NCBI RefSeq assembly: GCF_030409055.1
Contig: NZ_CP116619.1
Coordinates: 4,793,140-4,857,139 of the forward strand
Direction of reading: 5' to 3'
Source of the DNA: Trichocoleus desertorum NBK24
Lineage (GTDB): Bacteria; Cyanobacteriota; Cyanobacteriia; FACHB-46
DNA: 64,000 nucleotides
Each line of letters starts with the position of its first letter. Positions within the stretch are counted from its first letter, which is position 1. The notes under the pieces were generated by a model. It was not told where the DNA came from. It did not search any database and was given only the letters and a program-made list of their open reading frames with translations. A program made the position numbers and the translations under genes. Positions 50,778-59,698 of this stretch are shown here, one piece after another.

Positions 50778-51810
50778 AGACTTCTTCAAAAATAAGACAA
50801 TCAGCCAAAATAGAGAGAGCAGTGCTGTCAGGACGAATCATGAAGCAAGCCTTCTTCAACCGTCTGTTGCATCTATTCAACACCCATCCTGAACAAGGTA
50901 AACGGATGGTAGGGCTCGGAGCAAAAGCGCTCTGGGAACTGTGGCAGCGGATAGCAGAGCGGGAACGGGTCGAGCACCTGGGGCAAGCTCAACGACCTGG
51001 ACGAAAACGACAGGCGGGTGGAGGGCGTAAAAAGGATGCCGCAGTCTTAGGTCGTTTGTTGGTGACCCTGATTTACCTGCGGCAACACTGGAGCATGCAA
51101 GCGATTGCTGTCACCCTCGGTTGTGCTGAAGCGACGGTCTGGAACTACATCCATGAGATGCTGCCCCAGATTCGGGAGCACTTACCTGCGAGTTTGCTTG
51201 AACAATGGCAGCAAGAATGCCCCAGTGTCGAACGCGAAGAGCTAGAGCAATGGTTGGCCGAACTGCCAGAGGGAGCCTTGCTAGTCGATACTTGGGAGCA
51301 AACGATTCCCCGACCCACTGATGATCAGGAGCAGGAAGAGTATTACTCCGGCAACAGAAGAAGCATACCCGTAAAAACCAGGTGATTGTCCTCCCGAAGG
51401 GTGTGGACCTCGTCGATGTGGTCCTGGGGGAGAAGGAGCCGCGTAGTGACAGCAAGCTACTTGAGCAAACGCAGGACGAATTGCCGAACCGTCTCTTGTT
51501 CATCGGGAACAAAGCCTATGTCGGTCGCCGTAATACCACCACACCCCATAAGAAGCCACCGAAGGGAGAATTAACGCAGGAGCAAAAAGAGTTTAATCGC
51601 GACGTGAGTCAAAAGCGAGTGTTTGTGGAACATGTGATTCGAGTGATTAAAATTTTCCGGGTTGCCAAGGAAGAGTTTCGGATGCGTTCACGGATGTATG
51701 AGCTTACGATTGGTTGTGTCTGTGGTTTAGTCCGTTTACGGGTGCAGTATGTCTGAAATCAGAGCTTAAGCAGCTTGACCTGTCCATTTTTCTTATTTTT
51801 GAAGAGGTCT
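50778..51810. mobile_element. Decayed insertion sequence (IS5-superfamily-like)
   Basis: Imperfect terminal inverted repeats, AGACTTCTTCAAAAATAAG at the left end and AGACCTCTTCAAAAATAAG on the minus strand at the right end, enclose one transposase frame. No clear target duplication is seen. The left end lies ~35 bp upstream of the M23 start, so it may influence that gene. Confidence 0.7.
50840..51756 (+). pseudogene. Frameshifted DDE transposase
   Basis: Frame 1 from ATG 50840 has HTH SMQAIAVTLGCAEATVWNYI and the first Asp (LVDTWEQTI), and runs out at 51385. The protein continues in another frame from about 51340 (QKKHTRKNQVIVLPKG, later FVEHVIRVIKIFRVAKEEFR). One missing A near GGCAACAGAAG explains the shift. 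The second catalytic Asp also seems replaced (GNKAYVG where GDKAYVG is usual). It is therefore probably inactive. Confidence 0.75.
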
Positions 51811-51919
51811 ATTCTCGCGATCGCCGTTTACAACGTTATAGCTTCAAGCTTGGTAGTAAATTTGTGAACCGATGGGAAAGAAAATCCCTGGTTCAGAAAA
51901 CACTCACTCCACTCGCCTC

Positions 51920-52300
51920 TTCACCGTCCCCTCAACTTTTGAATTGGCCCGTTTTGACCCAAACCCCACCTGCACAGCGTTAAAGCCCAAAAAGCCCAAT
52001 TCAAACCAATTCAAAAATCCGATCGCCCGCTCCCCAACGCTCTCAGCAGCTAGCTCACCCACAAAAACTACCCCAACCAGCACTGACAATGGCACTTCAA
52101 GGGATCTTCATGGGGCACGATTGGGCACCTTAGAGGTAAGGCGATCGCTCTACTGAGGGGGCTGAATCAGTGTAGCGATCGCCCTTCCAACTTTTCCCCA
52201 ATTGGGGAACGTAACCTCGTCACTGAACTGTTGCTCATCGCTGCCACTTGTCCAGAATTCGGACATCTTCTTGGCCTAGGTCTGGGGTTAAGGAGCGATC
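51920..52300. repeat. Dispersed repeat, copy 5, partner of 23670-24010 in inverted orientation
   Basis: It includes CAAACCCCACCTGC, GCCCAATTCAAACCAATTCA, GATCGCCCGCTC, CTTTTCCCCAATTGGGGAAC (52190-52209) and TGTCCAGAATTCGGACA. The order is the exact reverse of that at 23.7-24.0 kb. The 51760-52510 gap shows no intact gene. Confidence 0.75.
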
Positions 52301-52323
52301 GCCACATATCCCAAATTGGGACA

Positions 52324-52406
52324 ACTGACCGACGAAGATGAGTGGGATGCTTGAGGTTTCCTGGCTGCTACTGAGCGATCGCTCGGCTCCGGCAAATGTT
52401 GAGTTG
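52324..52406 (+). pseudogene. Remnant of an initiator-like 3' end (possible fifth cassette)
   Basis: CTGACCGACGAAGATGAGTG followed by GGATGCTTGAGGTTTCCTGG and CTGCTACTGAGCGATCGCTC parallels the last ~28 codons of the 350-aa genes (LTNDDEWEPWDFLAAAFPIA). It carries an internal stop and ends GGCAAATGTTGAG. This suggests a largely deleted cassette copy. Confidence 0.45.
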
Positions 52407-52783
52407 AATCAATCCTGTGCTAATTGAGCCGAGCTTAAAAAAATCAAGAAATGCATTGGAGTGTCAGCCAAGCAGGGCTATCCTGAACAGGCTCCTCAAA
52501 CCCTGACTTGCAATGGTATTTGGCAACAAACCACTCGATGAAATTAACGAAAACGATCTCCAAGCACTTGTAACTGATCAAGTCGCTGAAAAAAAGACGA
52601 TCGACTACAAGAAGGAGCTGCATGGAGGTAGTGATAAAGACAGAAAGGAATTTTTCTATGATGTCTCATCTTTTGCTAATGCCGCTGGTGGCTATCTAGT
52701 CTTTGGTGTTGAGGAAAGTGAGGGGATACCGACGAATGTCTGTGGGTTAGAAATTGATGATCTTGATGCAACACTGCTGCGAC

Positions 52784-54051
52784 CTCAGGGGGTAACAAGA
52801 AGGCTAGAACAAGGACTGGAGGCGGGAAGCAGCGTCTAGTCCTCGCTGAAGATAGGATTGCTTATTGCCACTAAGCTGCATCCAAGACTCTACCCAATCG
52901 GTGGCTAAATCCATCCCTTCCAACCAAGCTTGAGCATACAAACCTATCCAAAAATCGCTATGTCTGCGACGCATTCTTCGTCCTTCTTTGGCTCGACAAA
53001 TATAGCTAGCTAAGCCTTGAGTGCGAACTTCATGGCCTTGAATGACTGCACTGGTATAAGCAAGGGCTAAGAGAACAAATAAACCTGATAAGCGCTGAGG
53101 ATTGAGACGAGTGGATTCGACTTGATACCCTCCACTTTTGTAGTCACGAAAGAAAGCTTCGATGCCCATGCGATGTTGATAAGCCGTCACAGCAGCACCT
53201 AAAGAGGGCAGATTGGTTAAGAGAAACCAAGCACTTTTCTCGCAATGGCCTCGATATGCTCGTTTCCAATAGCAAGCCACATTAAACAATCCCAGACCCC
53301 CTTGTTTCGTCACCCTCACCTGCTCGAAAAAGCGCGATTGACCGGGTTTTAATCCCAGGTGTTGGAGTTGCTCAACCAAACCCGTTTCATCTTGAACGTA
53401 CTCGTTACAGCGTAAGCGTAAACAGAAGCTGAGCTGTTCTTGGCCCAACCATTGCGCTAGATGCACCGAGCAGAATTCCCGGTCCCCTAAGACCACGACT
53501 TGATAAGGCTTGAGTAGCGCTAAAAGTGGGCGCAAAACCGCTTGTTGTTGCGCTAAGCCCGAACTTCCAGAATGCGACAAGAACTGCCAGTACAAGGGCA
53601 GAGCCCGCCCTCGATAAATCACACTCGCCATCAGCACATTCACCCCTTGCCACTGCGTGCGGTCGAGGACCAAGTAAAGAGTTTGTCCGACTCGGAATTG
53701 GCAAGATAGCAAGTAGCCGACTAAGGGCAACCAGAGGGTATCAATGTGCAACTGAGGGCTCGAAAACAAGCGTGGCAAACAGCGGCGACGACCCTCGAAT
53801 TGAATCGGTAGAGGCAAGGTGGTCGCAAGTCTTTCGAGGCGCACTTGTTTATGCCATTGCAATAGCAACACCAGCAGATTCACAAGTAAGTAATGGCGAG
53901 GACTGAGGCACTGTTGGAGGTGAGCTTGGTAGAATAGAGGCAGCATTTTTAGGGGTAGGCTTGTGGTCAAGTAGCAAGCCTATCTTTTTTTGTGTTTAGC
54001 GGCTCTATCCCCTGCTACACATCTGCTTCAAGCTTTCTGTTACCCCCTGAG
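52784..54051. mobile_element. Intact IS4-family-like insertion sequence, 1268 bp
   Basis: Perfect 14-bp terminal repeats CTCAGGGGGTAACA (52784-52797) / TGTTACCCCCTGAG (54038-54051) are flanked by the 10-bp target duplication CTGCTGCGAC (52774-52783 and 54052-54061). One full transposase gene lies inside on the minus strand. Perfect ends and target copies point to a recent insertion. Confidence 0.92.
52804..53946 (-). CDS. IS4-family-like transposase, ~380 aa
   Basis: The DDE core is visible: Asp in YLVLDRTQW, Asp in VVLGDREFCSV and Glu in YQHRMGIEAFFRDYKSGGYQ, which matches the Y-(2)-R-(3)-E-(6)-K signature of IS4-type enzymes. ATG 53946 is used; an in-frame TTG at 53970 is possible. It nearly fills the element. 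Confidence 0.88.
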   Translation of the reverse strand: MLPLFYQAHLQQCLSPRHYLLVNLLVLLLQWHKQVRLERLATTLPLPIQFEGRRRCLPRLFSSPQLHIDTLWLPLVGYLLSCQFRVGQTLYLVLDRTQWQGVNVLMASVIYRGRALPLYWQFLSHSGSSGLAQQQAVLRPLLALLKPYQVVVLGDREFCSVHLAQWLGQEQLSFCLRLRCNEYVQDETGLVEQLQHLGLKPGQSRFFEQVRVTKQGGLGLFNVACYWKRAYRGHCEKSAWFLLTNLPSLGAAVTAYQHRMGIEAFFRDYKSGGYQVESTRLNPQRLSGLFVLLALAYTSAVIQGHEVRTQGLASYICRAKEGRRMRRRHSDFWIGLYAQAWLEGMDLATDWVESWMQLSGNKQSYLQRGLDAASRLQSLF

Positions 54052-55010
54052 CTGCTGCGACTTGAAAATAGTATTCGAGATGGCATATCACCGAGAATTC
54101 CTGGTGCTGTGATTCATTCAGTGCCACTGCAAAACCAGAAAGCAGCAATTATCATTCATGTTCCAAGAAGCTGGGCTCGACCTCATATGGTCAAGTTCAA
54201 AGATGCTTCAAAATTTTACTCTCGCGATTCTAGGGGCAAGTACTTACTAGATGTCGCTCAAATCAGGGCTGCTTTTACTCTTTCGGAATCTGTAGCAGAG
54301 CACATCCGCGATTTTCGTCGGGAACGATTGGGCCTAATTGTGGCTCAAGAAACTCCTGTCACTTTAAGACCAGGAGCCAAGTTCGTTCTACATATTATCC
54401 CTGTAGGAGCTTTTGATTTAGCAGCCCAATTTAATCCTGCCTCGCTCTATGACAATTTTCCTCAACCCCTGTATACGGGGATGGGGACTAGTCGAAGATT
54501 GAATATAGACGGACTTGTGTCTTTTGATGCGAACCGTGACGAGTACCCTGCTTTTAACTATTTGCAGCTTTTCAGAAATGGAATTATTGAGGCCGTTGAG
54601 ACAAGTGAGATCGGTGATCCCTCAGACAATAATCCGGGCTTCATTGGCCCAAACTATGAGCTTCAAGTTCTCAAGGCACTTCCTAGATTAATCACAATTC
54701 AGAAAAACTTAGGAGTAGAACCACCCTCGTTCGTGATGCTCAGCTTTTTGGGAGTCAAGGGCTATGTAATCGGGTTTAACGGAAGTTACCTCAGCTCGTT
54801 TAACAAGCCTATCGATCGTGATGCTCTGTTACTTAGTGAAGTAATGATTGAGAACTTTGACATCAGTTCCTCTGACTTACGGCAGGTGATGAAACCTACT
54901 TTCGATGCTGTCTGGAATTCCGCAAACTGGCTGCATTCGCAGAACTACGATCAGTCTGGTACCTGGACTGGCAACGCCTGTTATTAAATTCACAGATACG
55001 AAGACTAGCT

Positions 55011-56189
55011 ATGAATACAAAGGGACTGAGAAGCCTCCTGATTGCTTTATCTATTGGTTTTTTGATTTCAATACTTGCGGCTGGAGTTTTTATTTTCCAG
55101 GTTCCACTTCCAGATGATGAGCTAGATAAGCGTCTCAATTCTGTTTTTGATGCCTCAAAAGCGATCGCAACAGCATTCGGTGGTATTGCAGTTCTGATCA
55201 ATGCCTACTATGCAGCTAAGCGTGCTGAGGCAATGGATAAAACTGCGATCGCTGCTGAGAAAAATATTGAGGTTGGCCTAAAAAATGCAGAGTTAACCGA
55301 AGAACGGCTGATTACAGAGCGTTTCGGCAAAGCCGTTGAACAGCTTGGAAATGAGAGCCTTCAAATTCGCTTAGGTGGAATTTATGCACTTGAACGAATT
55401 GCTAAAGACTCTGATAGTGATTACTGGCCAGTGATGGAAGTCCTCACTGCTTTTATTCGCGAAGACACGCGATCGCGCGAAGGAAAGGTGATGGGTAAGT
55501 TGCAAAACTTTTCCATCTCTACAGATATTCAGGCGGCTTTAACTGTTCTAGGTCGCCGTGCAAAATCTTATGGCAAAGGTGAGAAATATCGTGTTGATCT
55601 AGGTGGAACAGACCTTCGTGGAGCAAATTTGCTGGGAGCAAACTTTGAAGGGGCAAACTTTAGAAATTCCAATCTCCAAAGAGTTTATTTTGAAGAAGCC
55701 AATTTAACAGGAGCAATGCTCAAGGGTGTCCAACTCCAGGGAGCATCTCTGACGAGGGCTAACTTGAGTAATGCATTGCTATGGGAGGTTGATCTTGAGA
55801 AAACGTTCGTTATTGATGCTAACTTTCAACAGGCCACAATAATGAACGCTAACCTCAGAAACGCTCAATTTTGGGGTGTTGAGTTTCAAGGAGCTACGTT
55901 TACTGTAAGTACCTTTGAAGGAGCAATACTCAAAGATGTTAAGTTTCAAGATGCTCATTTGAAGGATGTAAATTTCAATAAAGCAAGCCTAATGGCAACC
56001 AATTTTGAGGGAGCAAAGTGTCACGCTACTAGTTTTCGAGAGGCATCCTTCGAGAGGGTTAACCTCAGAGGAACCATATTTCAAAGTACTGACTTTACAG
56101 GAGCAGTATTTACTAACACGAACCGTGAAGAAGCAATTGAATTAGCGCAGGATATGGTCAATCAATCTATTTTGGAAGAAGAAGTTTGA
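55011..56189 (+). CDS. Membrane-anchored pentapeptide-repeat protein, 392 aa
   Basis: Residues 7-31 (LLIALSIGFLISILAAGVFI) and ~52-70 are hydrophobic. A helical stalk follows (AAKRAEAMDKTAIAAEKNIE, then RFGKAVEQLGNESLQIRLGG). From ~195 come many A(D/N)LXX repeats (TDLRGANLLGANFEGANFRN) forming a right-handed beta-helix. This membrane layout is common in cyanobacteria. Function unknown; it follows the AlbA_2 gene by 24 bp and could be co-transcribed. Confidence 0.7.
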   Translation: MNTKGLRSLLIALSIGFLISILAAGVFIFQVPLPDDELDKRLNSVFDASKAIATAFGGIAVLINAYYAAKRAEAMDKTAIAAEKNIEVGLKNAELTEERLITERFGKAVEQLGNESLQIRLGGIYALERIAKDSDSDYWPVMEVLTAFIREDTRSREGKVMGKLQNFSISTDIQAALTVLGRRAKSYGKGEKYRVDLGGTDLRGANLLGANFEGANFRNSNLQRVYFEEANLTGAMLKGVQLQGASLTRANLSNALLWEVDLEKTFVIDANFQQATIMNANLRNAQFWGVEFQGATFTVSTFEGAILKDVKFQDAHLKDVNFNKASLMATNFEGAKCHATSFREASFERVNLRGTIFQSTDFTGAVFTNTNREEAIELAQDMVNQSILEEEV

Positions 56190-56240
56190 TATTTACCCAG
56201 GCCATATAACGGCTGATGAACTCAGAAGTCGCCTCTAACT

Positions 56241-56257
56241 TTTCCCCAATTGGGGAA
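56241..56257. repeat. Isolated TTTCCCCAATTGGGGAAA-type palindrome
   Basis: A single copy of the CCCCAATTGGGG palindrome lies between the pentapeptide gene and the tail-terminator candidate. It is not part of an array. It may mark the right boundary of the 42-56 kb cargo. Confidence 0.7.
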
Positions 56258-56303
56258 ACGCTATAAGGGAACGCTGAAACATCCTCAAGCCTTCCCTGCT
56301 GCC

Positions 56304-56714
56304 GTGAATATCCAAGAATTGAGAGAGGCGATCGCCACCTTGTTAGTAGCCGAGCTAGGAGCCTACAAGCTCCCAAACAACACAACCACCCCCGCTCTGT
56401 TTGTGCTTGATACTGGGGGCAACGTACCCTCTGACTGGAAAGCGACGGGATTAGAGTGCATCATTCGTCGCAGCCCTACCAGTCGCAACACAGCAGGCAG
56501 CACGTTTGACGGGACGAGATTTAATAAAAATTGGCAGCTTTATCTGTTGCAGTGGGATGGGCCACACACTTTAGAGGCTGCGGTGTCAAGAATTGAGCGC
56601 TATTTTTCTGGGGTGCGATCGTTCTCTCTTGGAGTGGGAGAGCAGCGTGGGGTGAAGGAGCAGTATTCGATTCGTATTCCAGATATTGAAGACTGGGACG
56701 AGCATCTTACCTAG
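56304..56714 (+). CDS. Tail-terminator-like phage protein, ~136 aa
   Basis: NIQELREAIATLLVAELGAY, then HTLEAAVSRIERYFSGVRSF, fits the alpha/beta plan of siphophage tail-terminator proteins. The place just before the tail tube supports it. No good ATG or ribosome site is visible: GTG 56304 is my choice, and TTG 56250 inside the palindrome would give 154 aa. The original 5' end may have been replaced by the upstream cargo insertion. Confidence 0.45.
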   Translation: MNIQELREAIATLLVAELGAYKLPNNTTTPALFVLDTGGNVPSDWKATGLECIIRRSPTSRNTAGSTFDGTRFNKNWQLYLLQWDGPHTLEAAVSRIERYFSGVRSFSLGVGEQRGVKEQYSIRIPDIEDWDEHLT

Positions 56715-57124
56715 GGAGCGATCGCCGCTTCAGGCCACAAGAATTCGAGCGGCAGAAGAAATGCTAATTTTCCGGCGCTTCTTGCCACAAGCTCAGGATT
56801 TGACTCACGCCGAATCATTACTTCCAGAAGCTGACCCTTAGACTTTTCCAATGACTGAATCAGTCTTCTCGTGTCACAGCGCCCTAAACCTAAAACATTA
56901 AAGAGTACATGGACGTGAGCCATATCCTCAGGTAAGTCTCCAATAGTGACACAGATGTCCAGTGTAGGATGACCAACAAAACACTCGGCAAGGAAGGGGG
57001 CGATCGCCTTGGCCACATCACAAACTTCTATATTTGCCAATCGCGAAATGAGGTCTGGAGAAGATGAAGTGACCTTGACCCTGTAAGTGTTTGGATCTGT
57101 CTTGAAAGAAAAACGAGTTGCCAT
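56711..57124 (-). CDS. Hypothetical protein, 137 aa
   Basis: MATRFSFKTDPNTYRVKVTS begins a mixed alpha/beta protein with IAPFLAECFVGHPTLDICVT and LEFLWPEAAIAP. It converges on the tail-terminator gene (four-base overlap of ends). No family recognised; minus-strand cargo or an antisense-located regulator. Confidence 0.45.
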   Translation of the reverse strand: MATRFSFKTDPNTYRVKVTSSSPDLISRLANIEVCDVAKAIAPFLAECFVGHPTLDICVTIGDLPEDMAHVHVLFNVLGLGRCDTRRLIQSLEKSKGQLLEVMIRRESNPELVARSAGKLAFLLPLEFLWPEAAIAP

Positions 57125-57155
57125 TATTCAGATTTCTCTGGCTATTTAAACTATT

Positions 57156-57175
57156 AAGCCCCCATTTGGGGGCTT
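57156..57175 (-). terminator. Hairpin terminator between two minus-strand genes
   Basis: AAGCCCCC / GGGGGCTT with an ATTT loop sits downstream of the 135-aa gene's stop (57201). The T-tract is weak on both strands. Confidence 0.6.
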
Positions 57176-57200
57176 TGCTTTAGGTCAGGTTGGGCTGATT

Positions 57201-57608
57201 CTATTCAGCGATCGCTTCTTCGGCTACCACTTCCTCAACTACTTCCACAACTTCAGGCTGCTCAGGGGCAACTTCTTCAGTGATGGGCTCAGGCGTAGGC
57301 TCTGCAACAGGCTCAACTGCAACAGGTTGAGAGAGTTTGGCGATCGCGTCGTTCAACTTGTCGATCTTGTGAGCCAACTCATTGAGGGCGGAATCAGAGC
57401 CTTCTACGAGCTGAACTTCTTTCTCTTGAATCAGTGACTCAGCAGCATCTAAATCGGCTTCTAGGCGCGCAATGTACTGGTCTTTTTCGGCCAGTTTTTC
57501 ACTGAGATTGGCAATAACCAGGTCACGTTGACGGATGACGTTGCCGAGTTGGGAAACGCTAGCGGTCAGTCCGTCGAGAGCTTGGCTTAGGAAAACGGCG
57601 TTAGCCAT
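57201..57608 (-). CDS. Coiled-coil protein with acidic Pro/Val/Glu tail, 135 aa
   Basis: From ATG 57608 the protein begins MANAVFLSQALDGLTASVSQ, has a coiled coil (RDLVIANLSEKLAEKDQYIA, then LEADLDAAESLIQEKEVQ), and ends in an acidic repeat of PEV/EEV words. Divergent from the tail-tube gene. Function unknown. Confidence 0.5.
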   Translation of the reverse strand: MANAVFLSQALDGLTASVSQLGNVIRQRDLVIANLSEKLAEKDQYIARLEADLDAAESLIQEKEVQLVEGSDSALNELAHKIDKLNDAIAKLSQPVAVEPVAEPTPEPITEEVAPEQPEVVEVVEEVVAEEAIAE

Positions 57609-57691
57609 AGGTTGTCCTCGTAAGAATCGCCTCAGCGTTCCTACCAACGTAGGAACAATCCCCCAGATCACATTCCAGATCTGGAGAATAT

Positions 57692-58390
57692 ATGCCCAAG
57701 AAATTCCAAACAGGTGCTGGCGACAAGATTAAGGTCTATGTTGCTTTGCTACCTTTAGGCGATCGCACCGAGCCAGTTAACGTAACGGTTACGACTGGTA
57801 CAGGCGGCATCACTGCTGCATCTGCCACAATCACCGTCAATGCTTTGAGTGGTCCGATCGCGGCTGGCACTCCCCTAGAGTTCAGCAATGCAGGCGGCGG
57901 CAAGCTCAAGGTTTATCTGTCAGATGATGCCAAGGCCGCAGATACCATTCTTAAAGTTGAAACCACTTCTGGCTCTCTCATTGGCACTTGCACAGCAAAC
58001 TATGTTGCTAAGTTGCGACTGGCTGGCGGTACTAGCAGTGGAGCCAAGATCGGTAACACCACCACTGAATCTTTGGTGTTTGAAGATCCAGAAGGTTATG
58101 AGGACGGCGTAGTTACTAAGGCTAACTGGTCTATTCCTTGGACTGCGAACCTTTTGTCCGATGACGATTCTTATCGCCGGATCTACTTTGCTGCAATTCG
58201 CGGTACTTCTGGCCGTGAAGTTTATATCTGGCAGTATGACCCAGCTCCCGCAGGCGCTACTAGTGGCGATGGCCTGAGAGGCGCTTGTATCGTTGCTGAC
58301 TTTACGAAGGACTTTAAGAGCGACGGCATCGTCACCTTCCAGACCGAATTTAAGGGACAAGGAAGCCCGACTGAGATCCGCTACGCATAG
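57692..58390 (+). CDS. Major tail (tube) protein, 232 aa
   Basis: MPKKFQTGAGDKIKVYVALL opens a beta-rich protein with AKLRLAGGTSSGAKIGNTTT, FEDPEGYEDGVVTKANWSIP and a C-terminal DFKSDGIVTFQTEFKGQG. Size, build and its place before the chaperone pair fit a siphophage tail-tube protein. Residues ~25-95 (VTVTTGTGGI...TTSGSLIGTC) look like an inserted extra beta domain. Confidence 0.7.
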   Translation: MPKKFQTGAGDKIKVYVALLPLGDRTEPVNVTVTTGTGGITAASATITVNALSGPIAAGTPLEFSNAGGGKLKVYLSDDAKAADTILKVETTSGSLIGTCTANYVAKLRLAGGTSSGAKIGNTTTESLVFEDPEGYEDGVVTKANWSIPWTANLLSDDDSYRRIYFAAIRGTSGREVYIWQYDPAPAGATSGDGLRGACIVADFTKDFKSDGIVTFQTEFKGQGSPTEIRYA

Positions 58391-58505
58391 AAAAACTAGG
58401 CAGAAGCCCCTTCAAACTGCTGCCTAGCCCTCTATTTGTTCCCTCGCCCCATTTCAGCTTGTGGGAATGATCGCACGACCTTAATTCAAAGACAGAGTTG
58501 CAGTC

Positions 58506-59069
58506 ATGCGTAAGCTCCCCTTCGTTATCGCACCCAAAGCTGAACCCATTAAAGAGACTGTTGGCAATGAAGAAATCGGCACTCTAGAGCTACCCCGGAT
58601 TAATGACCTTAGCCCTAGCGATCGCCTCTTTATCCGCCAAGCCAGCAAAGATTTACCCAACCTCCAGCGTGAAGCTGTCAAGATTGCCAAGTCAATCAAA
58701 GCTCAACGCCCCACAAAAGAAGTATTCCAAGACCCTGAAGCAACTGAGCCTCAACCTCCCGTAGAGATGGGATTAGCCGAAATCTACAGTGCGCTAATCT
58801 CCAGTGATACCGAACTCCTGGGCGAGTTCTTGGGTGAAATCCTCGACTACCAAGACGTACTGCAACGCCTGATTGATGAACGCCCTGTCATCATGGCGAC
58901 TGCGATGCTGAAGCGCATCGATTCCGAGTGGACACTGGAAGACACGATGCAGCTTGACTCCAAGCTCGTCTCTGAACTAAACCAATTCGCCCTCAAGGAA
59001 GAGAGCGGCTGGGACGAAAAGCCCGCTACTGAGGTTGAGCCTCTAACGGATCAGAAATTGGGGGAATAG
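58506..59069 (+). CDS. Tail assembly chaperone, short form, 187 aa
   Basis: MRKLPFVIAPKAEPIKETVG starts a mostly helical, acidic protein, typical of gpG-like chaperones that follow the tail tube and fold the tape measure protein. It ends at TAG 59067, right after GGGGG (59060-59064), where a -1 slip would join it to the frame below. Confidence 0.6.
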   Translation: MRKLPFVIAPKAEPIKETVGNEEIGTLELPRINDLSPSDRLFIRQASKDLPNLQREAVKIAKSIKAQRPTKEVFQDPEATEPQPPVEMGLAEIYSALISSDTELLGEFLGEILDYQDVLQRLIDERPVIMATAMLKRIDSEWTLEDTMQLDSKLVSELNQFALKEESGWDEKPATEVEPLTDQKLGE

Positions 59070-59698
59070 CAGACCAGGAGGATGAAGATCCAGACTGGGA
59101 AACTATATTTTGGCGGCTCCGGAAGTTCTGGCCTTATGAAGAGAGCTTCGATCGCTGGAACTTCGGTGCTCAGCCTACCTGGTTGATTATTCAAGCGCTG
59201 CAACATGGAGCTAGACTCCAGCACGAAGAACTACATCTGCATGAGTTGGGCATCGCGACTCTCACCAGTTGCTTCGTGAATGCGAACAGAGACCCGAAAA
59301 GTCCAGGTGCCAAACCTTCTGACTTTTATTATTTCCAAACTCGTAGTGATGAAGAGCGTATTGCAATTTCTACGATCGCCTGTGATACCTTCTTCTCTTT
59401 AGTCAAGGAGGGCAAAATGCCCGGTTGGGCCGTACCTGTGCTCCCAATTGACAAACTTGAAGCAGGGAGGAAGCGGGGCGAAATTGGTAAGCCTCGCGCC
59501 TGGATTGGAGAGGGAGTGATTTTGATTGCTCCTCAATTCAATGGTTGTATGGTGACCGCAGCCTTGGCTGTAACTGAGTCAGTGGAAGGAGCGATCGCAC
59601 TACGAGATGTAGATAGTGAGACAACTTTCACTGTGGTCGTCCCACCAAATCACGAACACTGCTGGATGCTAGATGCTGAGTTTCTAGTCCAGGAGTGA
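59060..59698 (+). CDS. Tail assembly chaperone extension (gpT-like), -1 frame
   Basis: The frame is exactly -1 to the preceding gene and open across its end: GIADQEDEDPDWETIFWRLR, KFWPYEESFDRWNFG, then LIIQALQHGARLQHEELHLH to the stop at 59698. There is no in-frame ATG near its beginning; a slip of GGG (59061-59063) to GGG (59060-59062) would yield a fused product of ~397 aa. Lambda-type G/GT chaperones use this device. TTG 59183 would be an internal start. Confidence 0.55.
   Translation, partial: GGIADQEDEDPDWETIFWRLRKFWPYEESFDRWNFGAQPTWLIIQALQHGARLQHEELHLHELGIATLTSCFVNANRDPKSPGAKPSDFYYFQTRSDEERIAISTIACDTFFSLVKEGKMPGWAVPVLPIDKLEAGRKRGEIGKPRAWIGEGVILIAPQFNGCMVTAALAVTESVEGAIALRDVDSETTFTVVVPPNHEHCWMLDAEFLVQE

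Larger units (their letters stand above)
52513..54987 (+). pseudogene. Schlafen AlbA_2-domain gene, split by an insertion sequence
   Basis: The 5' part (52513-52783) has TIDYKKELHGGSDKDRKEFF and SSFANAAGGYLVFGVEE, the start of an AlbA_2 (Schlafen-like ATP/DNA-binding) domain. The 3' part (from 54062) continues LRLENSIRDGISPRIPGAVI, HVPRSWARPHMV, then a ~230-residue C-terminus. Removing 52784-54061 (the IS and one target copy) restores an uninterrupted frame of 399 codons. The ancestral protein was thus ~398 aa. AlbA_2 proteins are often regulators or anti-phage factors. Confidence 0.8.

Noticed and set aside
51382..51756. Separate 124-aa gene after the first transposase frame
   Set aside because: It continues the same transposase after a one-base loss, so it is the 3' part of a pseudogene rather than an independent gene.
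52804..52839. C-terminal end of the 108-aa frame starting at 52513
   Set aside because: The residues after the target duplication come from the insertion sequence end, so 108 aa is not a natural protein.
59092..59195. Small third-phase frame with AGGAGG before its ATG at the chaperone junction
   Set aside because: It gives only ~34 residues without recognisable content and would interfere with the -1 frame; the strong SD-like string is noted but not enough for a gene call.
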